DNA of 64,000 nt, from NCBI RefSeq assembly GCF_004000275.1, contig NZ_RCIP01000004.1, positions 62,001-126,000 on the forward strand, given 5' to 3'. The stretch is from Saccharospirillum alexandrii. GTDB taxonomy: Bacteria > Pseudomonadota > Gammaproteobacteria > Pseudomonadales > Natronospirillaceae. The position numbers and the translations under genes are program-made. Under the pieces are notes generated by a model. It saw only the letters and a program-made list of their open reading frames with translations, was not told the DNA's origin and made no database searches. Numbering within the stretch: position 1 is the stretch's first letter; each line of letters starts with the position of its first letter. Below are positions 57,252-64,000 of this stretch, piece by piece.

Positions 57252-59270
57252 ATGGCACAGCTCAACCCCAGACAAGAAGAGTCTGTTAAATACATCAGTG
57301 GTCCGATGCTGGTCCTGGCCGGGGCGGGCAGTGGCAAAACCTCGGTTATTACCCGGAAAATCGCCTATCTGGTCAATGAATGTGGCTACAAAGCGCACAC
57401 CATTGCCGCCGTGACCTTTACCAACAAAGCCGCACGTGAAATGAAAGAGCGAGTGGGCAAGCTGATCAAAGGCAAGGCTGCGCGTGGGTTGATCGTGTCA
57501 ACCTTCCACAACCTGGGGCTGAACATCCTGCGCAAGGAAGCCAGCCACATTAATCTCAAAAGCGGCTTTACCCTGTTTGATGATCACGACTCCAAAGCGC
57601 TGATCAAAGACATTCTGTTGCGAGAAGTGCCCAACGCCGTTGATGAAATCGACCACTTTCGCAACCTGATCAGCCGCTGGAAGAACGACCTGACCGAACC
57701 GGCGGACTTGCGCGGCAAGATGGACGAAGCCCGCGACGCCCTGGCCGTCGAAATCTATGAACAGTACAACCGAATGCTCAACGCCTACAACGCCGTCGAT
57801 TTTGACGATCTGATCCGGCTACCAGCACTCCTGTTCATGAGAAACCCCGAGGTACTGGCCAAATGGCAGCGCAAGATTCGCTACCTACTGGTCGATGAAT
57901 ACCAGGACACCAACTCCTCCCAGTACCTGCTGGTGAAACTGCTGGTGGGCGACCAGCCCCGCTTTACCGTGGTCGGCGATGACGATCAGTCGATCTACAG
58001 CTGGCGCGGTGCCCGCCCGGAAAACCTCGTGCAGCTGCAGAGCGACTATCCGCATTTGAAAATCGTCAAACTCGAACAGAATTACCGCTCGACTGGCCTG
58101 ATTCTGAAGGCGGCCAACACCGTTATCGACAACAACCCGCACGTGTTCAAGAAAACGCTGTGGAGCGAAATGGGCTTTGGCGATCCGATTCGCATCATCC
58201 GTACACCAAACGACGAAGCCGAAGCCGAGCGCATCGCCAACGAAATCTTGCACCAGCACTTAATCCGGCGCGGCGAGTACCGCGATTTTGCCGTGCTCTA
58301 TCGCGGCAATCACCAGGCACGCATTCTGGAAATCAAACTGCAGCAGAACCGCATTCCGTACAAGATCAACGGCGGCACCTCCTTTTTTGCCAAGGCCGAA
58401 ATCAAAGACATCATGAGTTACCTGCGCCTGCTGGTGAACCCGGATGACGATGCCGCCTTCTTGCGCATCATCAACACGCCGCGCCGCGAAATTGGGCCGG
58501 CGACGCTGGAGAAACTCACCGAATACGCCAGTCATCGCAAAGTCAGTTTGAGTGCCGCCTGCCAGGAACTGGGCTTGCAACAACTGCTGCCAGCCAAGGC
58601 GGCCGAGCGGTTGCATCGGTTTTCTGACTGGCTCGGTCGCATCATTCACAAACTGCACACCGAGACCGACCCGGTGATGGTGATTCGTGAGGTGGTGACC
58701 GACATCAACTACGAAGCCTGGCTGCGCCAGGACAGTGTCTCCGACCTGCAGGCCGAAAAACGGCTGGCCAACGTGTACATTCTGATCGACAGCCTGAAAT
58801 CGATGCTCGAACGCGGCGATGAAGACGAAGAGTCTGATCTTCAAATTCAGGATGCCATCGGCAAGCTGGTACTGCGCGACATCCTCGACCGCCAGGAGCA
58901 GGAAGACGAAACCGATGCGGTGCAGTTGATGACATTGCACGCCTCCAAAGGTCTCGAATTTCCGCACGTGTTCATCATGGGGCTGGAAGAAGAGCTGCTG
59001 CCGCACCGCAACAGCATCGAAAACGGCGATATCGAAGAAGAACGCCGCCTGATGTATGTTGGTATTACCCGCGCCCAGCGAACCCTGGCACTCACCTTTG
59101 CCGCCCGGCGCAAGCAGTTTGGCGAGATCATCGACTGCACGCCCAGCCGCTTTCTGGATGAGCTGCCCGCCGATGACGTCAGTTGGGAAGGGCGCGATGC
59201 CGGCAGCACCGCCGATAAAGTGAACAGTAAAGAGACCTTTGCCAACCTCCGTGCCATGCTGAACAATTGA
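57252..59270 (+). CDS. rep: ATP-dependent DNA helicase Rep
   Basis: A superfamily 1 3'-to-5' helicase that clears proteins ahead of the replication fork. The 672 residues show the helicase motifs in order: Walker A AGAGSGKTSVIT, TFHNLGL, DEYQDTN (motif II), VGDDDQSIYSWRGA (III), QNYRSTGLIL (IV), TLHASKGLEFPHVF (V) and MYVGITRAQRTL (VI). The N-terminal AQLNPRQEESVKYI and the length suit Rep rather than UvrD. It is a single gene with a 150-bp upstream gap. Confidence 0.96.
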   Translation: MAQLNPRQEESVKYISGPMLVLAGAGSGKTSVITRKIAYLVNECGYKAHTIAAVTFTNKAAREMKERVGKLIKGKAARGLIVSTFHNLGLNILRKEASHINLKSGFTLFDDHDSKALIKDILLREVPNAVDEIDHFRNLISRWKNDLTEPADLRGKMDEARDALAVEIYEQYNRMLNAYNAVDFDDLIRLPALLFMRNPEVLAKWQRKIRYLLVDEYQDTNSSQYLLVKLLVGDQPRFTVVGDDDQSIYSWRGARPENLVQLQSDYPHLKIVKLEQNYRSTGLILKAANTVIDNNPHVFKKTLWSEMGFGDPIRIIRTPNDEAEAERIANEILHQHLIRRGEYRDFAVLYRGNHQARILEIKLQQNRIPYKINGGTSFFAKAEIKDIMSYLRLLVNPDDDAAFLRIINTPRREIGPATLEKLTEYASHRKVSLSAACQELGLQQLLPAKAAERLHRFSDWLGRIIHKLHTETDPVMVIREVVTDINYEAWLRQDSVSDLQAEKRLANVYILIDSLKSMLERGDEDEESDLQIQDAIGKLVLRDILDRQEQEDETDAVQLMTLHASKGLEFPHVFIMGLEEELLPHRNSIENGDIEEERRLMYVGITRAQRTLALTFAARRKQFGEIIDCTPSRFLDELPADDVSWEGRDAGSTADKVNSKETFANLRAMLNN

Positions 59271-59322
59271 ACGAAATCGGGTAGGCTCTGGTACTCAATA
59301 GGCCAAAACAGACAACAATATC

Positions 59323-61956
59323 GTGCCGACGTCGAGCAACCCGCCCATTACCTCCGCCAAACTGCTGCTGGACAGCGAGTATCGCCTGATCGCCATCGGT
59401 GATGAACAGGGTTTGCTAACGCCACCACCGGCCAACGGTCAGCCGCTGTCTGACTACTGGGTCAATTTTGAACCCTGGCTGGCCTTATACCGGGCCGTTG
59501 ACCCGGAACGCAATAATTTCCAGACTTGCATCCCCGGTACTATGGCTAGCCTGACGCCCCTGGGTGAGCATCAGCTAATGCATGTCTGGAAACACCTCGA
59601 TGTACTGCAAAGCAGCCTGTCGCTGCTGCAGTTCAACGCACTGGTGTTCGATGCAAATCAGACCCTGGTCTATGCCAACACCGCCGCCCGGAGCTTTCTC
59701 GCTTCGCTTGGCCTTCGCGACTGGGAAACCCTGCTGCCGGAACGCTGGCACCGGCATTTCACAAACTGGCTGCAGCAGGATGTCGCCATCAACCTGGAAC
59801 GGGAAATAGAAGGCATGTGCCTGCGCTGGGAGATCACCAGCGACCCGAACCAGCAGTTTGTGGTGATGGTGTGTCACCCGATGGAAGAGCACGAAAACTA
59901 CCGTCGCATTCTGGAATACTCGGTAGACGGCATTTACCAGACGGATGCCCAGGGCGCCTTAATCTACGCCAACCATTCCCTGGCCCGGTTGTTTCTTTAC
60001 GACTCACCTGCCGACATGAAAGACCAGGTTCGGCAAGCGGCCCGTGACATCTACGCGCACTCCGGGGACAGAACACAGTTTCTCGACGCCCTGGCTCAAT
60101 ACAATGAAGTGTCGGGGTTCGAATGCCAGATGAAACGCAAGGATGGCGATCGAATCTGGGTGCGGCAAAACGCGCGCCGGGTGGTCAATGAACAGGGTGA
60201 ACTGGTGCATATCATCGGTACCATTGCCGACATTTCCGAGTTAAAACGCTCGGAAGAGGCACGCCGAAATGCCGAAAGCGACTACGAAGACCTGTTCAAT
60301 ACCGCCCAGGCAGGCCTGTACCAGTCGACCATTAGTGGCACCTTTATTCGGGTGAATCATTTGTTCGCCCGCACGCTGGGGTGCGCCTCGCGCGAAGAAT
60401 GCCTCGCCTATTACGACGACATCACCCAGAAACTGTATGACAGCCCCCGCCAGCGGCTGCGTTTGCTGTCGATGCTGCAGCGTGACCGAACCGTGGTGAA
60501 TCAACGTGCGCGCATGGTGCGACGTGATGGCAAGCCCATATGGGTACTGATGAACGCCCAGTATGTGACCGAACGCCACACTGGCCGCGAAATTATTCAA
60601 GGGTCGATCATCGATATTACCGAGCAGGTTGATGCCGAAAATGAAATTCGCTACCTGGCCGAACACGACACCCTGACCCACTTGCCCAACCGCAGCCAGT
60701 TTCAACAGCAATTGCAGCAAGCCTACGACCACTGGCAGTTGCACCCGCATCATGAATTCACGGTGATCTTTCTCGACCTAGATCTTTTCAAAGACATCAA
60801 CGATACCCTCGGCCATCTGGTGGGTGATGCCTTGCTGGTCGAGCTCGCTCAACGGTTGCAGCAACCGTTGAATGCGCCGTGTAAAACCTTCCGGCTGGGC
60901 GGGGATGAATTCGCCCTGCTGGTCGACGGTGCTCTTTCAGAAACCGAACTGGATATTCTGTGCGTGCAGATTGGTGATCGCGTCAGTCGGGAATTCCGCT
61001 ACCAGGAATCAACGCTCAAAGTCACCGCCAGTATGGGGGTGGTGCTGTGCCATCAACTGGATGCCGACCGATCGCACGCCGTCATTGAAGATGTCATGAG
61101 TGCAGCAGACCTTGCTCTGTACCGGTGCAAGCGCACCGGGCGCGCCGGCTATCGTCTCTATGAACATAAGATGCGGGTCGATCTGCAATCTGAAAAATCC
61201 ATGGAACACGAGTTGGCACTGGCGCTGCGAGCGAACAAGTTGTTGCTGCATTTTCAGCCGGTTTTTGATGCACAGAGCCGTCGTATCATTGGTGCGGAAG
61301 CGCTGATTCGCTGGCCGACCGATGCGGGCTTCATCAGCCCGGCGCAGTTTATTCCGCTGGCAGAACGATCCGGCCTGATTGCCGATATCGATGTGTGGGT
61401 GCTTGAACACATTCTCGATTATTGCGACAAGCTCAGGGAAAACCACTCTGACCTGGTGCTGAGCTTTAACCTCTCCGCCCACCACTTCAACAACCATACC
61501 TTCACCGATAGTATTCAGCCGTTGCTGCCCCGGATTAAACGAGTCGGCCCGCAATTGGCGCTGGAATTGACCGAACGCGTTATGTTCGAACGCACAGAAG
61601 GTGTCATCACTTCGCTGCAATCGTTGCGGCATTTCGGCGTGCATATTTCACTGGATGATTTCGGTACGGGCTTTTCGTCACTGAGTTATCTGACGCAATT
61701 TCCGATCGATAAAATCAAGATCGACCAGAGCTTTATTAAAACCATGCACAGCAACACCACGGCACGCGCCGTGGTTCAGGCAGCCGCACAAATCGGCAAG
61801 ACGTTGCAATTGGTCGTTAATGCGGAAGGGGTGGAAACCGAGGAACAATTAACGGTGGTACAACAACTGGGCATTGACGAGGTGCAAGGTTTTCTGCTCG
61901 CCAGACCCATGCCCTTTGATGCGTTTATAACGTTGCTGGACGACCAGGAAGCCTGA
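59323..61956 (+). CDS. PAS-GGDEF-EAL protein
   Basis: The 877-residue protein has three PAS-like sensor domains. The first is N-terminal, around residue 100; the second begins near YSVDGIYQTDAQG; the third near NTAQAGLYQSTISG. Then come an intact GGDEF (RLGGDEFALLV) and an intact EAL (GAEALIRW, LELTERVMFE, LDDFGTGFSSLSYL). It may both make and degrade c-di-GMP. The start is a GTG at 59323 without a good ribosome site, so a downstream start is possible. No transmembrane helix was seen. Confidence 0.92.
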   Translation: MPTSSNPPITSAKLLLDSEYRLIAIGDEQGLLTPPPANGQPLSDYWVNFEPWLALYRAVDPERNNFQTCIPGTMASLTPLGEHQLMHVWKHLDVLQSSLSLLQFNALVFDANQTLVYANTAARSFLASLGLRDWETLLPERWHRHFTNWLQQDVAINLEREIEGMCLRWEITSDPNQQFVVMVCHPMEEHENYRRILEYSVDGIYQTDAQGALIYANHSLARLFLYDSPADMKDQVRQAARDIYAHSGDRTQFLDALAQYNEVSGFECQMKRKDGDRIWVRQNARRVVNEQGELVHIIGTIADISELKRSEEARRNAESDYEDLFNTAQAGLYQSTISGTFIRVNHLFARTLGCASREECLAYYDDITQKLYDSPRQRLRLLSMLQRDRTVVNQRARMVRRDGKPIWVLMNAQYVTERHTGREIIQGSIIDITEQVDAENEIRYLAEHDTLTHLPNRSQFQQQLQQAYDHWQLHPHHEFTVIFLDLDLFKDINDTLGHLVGDALLVELAQRLQQPLNAPCKTFRLGGDEFALLVDGALSETELDILCVQIGDRVSREFRYQESTLKVTASMGVVLCHQLDADRSHAVIEDVMSAADLALYRCKRTGRAGYRLYEHKMRVDLQSEKSMEHELALALRANKLLLHFQPVFDAQSRRIIGAEALIRWPTDAGFISPAQFIPLAERSGLIADIDVWVLEHILDYCDKLRENHSDLVLSFNLSAHHFNNHTFTDSIQPLLPRIKRVGPQLALELTERVMFERTEGVITSLQSLRHFGVHISLDDFGTGFSSLSYLTQFPIDKIKIDQSFIKTMHSNTTARAVVQAAAQIGKTLQLVVNAEGVETEEQLTVVQQLGIDEVQGFLLARPMPFDAFITLLDDQEA

Positions 61957-61958
61957 CA

Positions 61959-62585
61959 CTAGCCTAATGCCAGCCAAACCCCAACCACCAGCATTAATGT
62001 ACCGGCAATCCGGTTAATCAGCCGCACGTTCTGACCACGCGATAGCACCACACTCAGCGATTTTCCGCCGCCAGCATACATCATCAGCGCTACCCATTCG
62101 ATCAGCAACATGATGGCAACCAGCGCCGCCAATTGCGGGGCCAACGGTTTACTGTCGTCCAGGAAGGGTGGCAACAACACCATGGTAAAGGCCCAGCCTT
62201 TGGGATTGGCAACCGCGGTAACAAACCCCTGAATCGCCAGTTGCACTCTGCCGGCACCAGCATGTGCGGAATCGCCGGTTTCCGGTATGGCCAGCTTGCC
62301 GCGCGACTGCCACATTTGCAGACCAAGCCACATTAAATAGAGACCACCGGCCCACTTGAAGATGGTAAACACCAGAGGCGCGCTGAGCATAATGGCGGCC
62401 ACACCGATCACGGCCAACACACTGACCAGACCAACGCCAATCAACTCTCCGATCATCATCCACAGAGTGCGCTTTATGCCAATGGTGATGCCGAGACTCA
62501 TCGACAGCGTCATACACATACCCGGCGTCAGTGACACCAGCGCGAAGGTGGGAATAAAAGCAGCCAGCAAAGCGGTATTGATCAT
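61959..62585 (-). CDS. LysE/RhtB-family amino-acid exporter
   Basis: The 208-residue protein has about six transmembrane helices. It matches the LysE/RhtB pattern: PTFALVSLTPGMCMTLSMSLGITIG, GVGLVSVLAVIGVAAIM, AVANPKGWAFTMVLLPPFL. The family exports amino acids or related metabolites. Its ATG overlaps the MFS gene stop by four bases, so the two are co-transcribed and may export related compounds. Confidence 0.92.
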   Translation of the reverse strand: MINTALLAAFIPTFALVSLTPGMCMTLSMSLGITIGIKRTLWMMIGELIGVGLVSVLAVIGVAAIMLSAPLVFTIFKWAGGLYLMWLGLQMWQSRGKLAIPETGDSAHAGAGRVQLAIQGFVTAVANPKGWAFTMVLLPPFLDDSKPLAPQLAALVAIMLLIEWVALMMYAGGGKSLSVVLSRGQNVRLINRIAGTLMLVVGVWLALG

Positions 62586-63757
62586 GATGCGGGTGACTCC
62601 TCAGACAACCCAGGTTTTGAACTGATCCAGAAAACGAGCCCGGTGGCGATGGTTGCCAGCAGACCACAGCCAATAAAGACGCCATCGTAACCGCCCCACT
62701 GAGCGATCACACCCCCCAGGCCGGCCCCGGCAAGGCTGCCAATTTTGATCGAGGTAGTATACAGCGTGGATGCCATACCGAGACGGTCTTTCATCAGCGT
62801 CTGAAAGATACTGATGCCAATACCAGCCGCCAGGCCAACCAGTCCCGCGTTAAACACCTGCATGGCGAGCAACAGGCTAAAGCTGTCGAACCACCAGACG
62901 CCCGTATAAAAAACCATACCACTCACGGCGGCGACTTTAAGCGGTGCAAACAAATGCCAGCGCCAGGCCTGGGCACCGCCGAAAATCATAATCGGAATTT
63001 CCAACCCGGCGGCCATACCCATCAGCAGGCCAGGGGCGATGGTCATTAGTTCCAGTACGTCCCGCACATAGAGGGGCATATAAACAATGTACATGGAGTT
63101 GGCGGCAAAAATGGCGATGGTCACCATCATCAGCCCCAGCACACGCGGGTCGGTCACCGACACCTTGCTGGTCGAACCAGACAGGCGGGTGTCTTTCATG
63201 CCAGGCAGCATTAGCAGCGTCAGAAAAAAGATCGCGGCGGTGATCATCATCAGAGTCCGAAAACCAAGCCAGTCAAACAGGAAGTAGGCCAGTGGCGGCC
63301 CGGCAATCCAGCTCATTGAAATCGTCGCCCGCAACACCGATTGAAACAGCGCGGCCTGCTGATCGTTGACCTGCTCTCGCGCCAGTGCAAACAGTTGCGG
63401 CTGAGCCGTTGACGACAACCCAAACCAGACCATCCCGACGACCAGCAACAGCGGATACCATTCAACCACACCCAAGCCCACAGAGCCGAACATCGACACA
63501 ATGACAGAGACGTAGAGAATCTTCATCCTGCTCATCCCGGCATCGGAGCGTTTGGCCAGCCACTGACTGACACCAATACCGGCCAGCGTATTGGCCACAA
63601 AAAACACCCCGATCCACAGCGGCTCAATCCCCAGATTAATCGCCAGATGCGTACTCAAAACAGGAAACACAGACGCACCGGCCGTACCCAGCAACATACT
63701 CAGGGCCAGCAGCCGCAACACCATAGGTTGTAACCAAAACGCTCTATTCAATTTCAC
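62582..63757 (-). CDS. MFS transporter, sugar-efflux (SetA) type
   Basis: The ~391-residue protein has about twelve transmembrane helices, resembling SetA-type sugar-efflux transporters (AQPQLFALAREQV, SMSWIAGPPLAYFLFDWLGFRTL, AAGIGISIFQTLMKDRLGMASTLYTT). The start is uncertain. I used the GTG at 63757 (KLNRAFWLQPMVLRLLA). The ATG at 63724 is an alternative, and neither has a convincing ribosome site. The frame upstream of that lies in the palindromic repeat and is not coding. It is the first gene of a two-gene exporter operon with the LysE-type gene. Confidence 0.88.
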   Translation of the reverse strand: MKLNRAFWLQPMVLRLLALSMLLGTAGASVFPVLSTHLAINLGIEPLWIGVFFVANTLAGIGVSQWLAKRSDAGMSRMKILYVSVIVSMFGSVGLGVVEWYPLLLVVGMVWFGLSSTAQPQLFALAREQVNDQQAALFQSVLRATISMSWIAGPPLAYFLFDWLGFRTLMMITAAIFFLTLLMLPGMKDTRLSGSTSKVSVTDPRVLGLMMVTIAIFAANSMYIVYMPLYVRDVLELMTIAPGLLMGMAAGLEIPIMIFGGAQAWRWHLFAPLKVAAVSGMVFYTGVWWFDSFSLLLAMQVFNAGLVGLAAGIGISIFQTLMKDRLGMASTLYTTSIKIGSLAGAGLGGVIAQWGGYDGVFIGCGLLATIATGLVFWISSKPGLSEESPAS

Positions 63758-63798
63758 TCTCAATGTTTGGTGGTTTCTTTTGGTAGTTGCCTGAATTC

Positions 63799-63911
63799 GT
63801 GACAGGCACCGGGTGTCCCTATTTAGGGTCGCTGTGAACCCATCCATGGGCGCTAGACCGCAACGTCCCTGTTGCGGACTCCCCTAAATAGGGACACCCG
63901 GCACCTGTCAC
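63799..63911. repeat. 113-bp palindromic element, GTGWCAGG family
   Basis: Ends of 30 bp (GTGACAGGCACCGGGTGTCC plus CTATTTAGGG and its near-exact reverse complement, two mismatches) surround CCCATCCATGGG and CCGCAAC/GTTGCGG hairpins. It shares its end sequence with 6618-6644 and 22423-22550. It lies just upstream of the MFS gene, so it may influence that promoter. Confidence 0.85.
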
Positions 63912-63965
63912 TTGTTAAGCTGGTTACACTTACTACGACAACCAATACTTAAATTCGTATACGAC

Positions 63966-64000
63966 AAAAAACGGGCCTGGCACATAACCAGACCCGTTTT
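63966..64000. terminator. Intrinsic terminator at the right edge
   Basis: AAAACGGG and CCCGTTTT pair across a loop that also contains CCTGG/CCAG. With A and T tracts at each end it can act in either direction. It probably terminates a gene lying beyond the window. Between this and the repeat (63912-63965) nothing else is seen. Confidence 0.75.

Overview
The window is a GC-rich, gene-dense chromosomal segment of a halotolerant marine-type gammaproteobacterium, most like the Oceanospirillales/Saccharospirillaceae and related Pseudomonas-like lineages. Three things suggest this: a complete ectoine operon with its own aspartokinase and a divergent EctR-like regulator; the radC-coaBC-dut-algC-argB and rph-yicC-gmk-rpoZ-spoT blocks, which sit in pseudomonad-like order; and a heavy load of cyclic-di-GMP and two-component signalling genes. 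The lineage is inferred from gene content, not from a marker-gene comparison. No tRNA, rRNA, CRISPR array, IS transposase or prophage genes were found.

Layout. 1-6.6 kb: housekeeping genes (radC partial, coaBC, dut, a membrane-anchored algC, argB, slmA). 6.7-9.7 kb: porin, a PAS-type diguanylate cyclase, and a membrane TPR protein that overlaps the end of the ectoine aspartokinase gene. 9.7-14.5 kb: ectA-ectB-ectC-ask, with a divergent MarR-family ectR. 14.5-22.1 kb: an acetyltransferase, a strongly structured intergenic stretch that may encode a small RNA, a secreted protein, a membrane diguanylate cyclase, pirin, a PilZ protein, a row of hairpins, dsbB, an EEP-family phosphatase/nuclease and speE. 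22.1-22.6 kb: two palindromic non-coding repeat elements. 22.6-36.2 kb: spoT, rpoZ, gmk, yicC and rph. This normally compact block is interrupted by a four-gene ferric-siderophore ABC transporter with a Fur-box-like promoter, and by a second group of unrelated genes. It ends with a heparanase-like GH79 glycosidase. 36.2-38.7 kb: prlC and a HopJ-family gene.

38.8-50.6 kb is a dense signalling cluster of nine genes: a receiver-EAL phosphodiesterase, a hybrid kinase with one dead receiver, an EAL/HDOD protein, a periplasmic protein paired with a membrane histidine kinase, a CheX-like protein, an excisionase-HTH/receiver protein, a receiver/degenerate HD-GYP protein and a receiver/histidine kinase. 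50.6-54.9 kb: an RND efflux pump and its adaptor. 55.1-64 kb: aroE, a small membrane protein, a tail-anchored BLUF photoreceptor, rep helicase, a PAS-GGDEF-EAL protein, LysE-type and MFS exporters, and a third palindromic element close to the right edge.

The parts most worth following up are the GH79 heparanase-like gene, the candidate small RNA near 15.2 kb, the iron-transport insertion between gmk and rpoZ, the signalling cluster, the tail-anchored BLUF protein and the dispersed palindromic element family.
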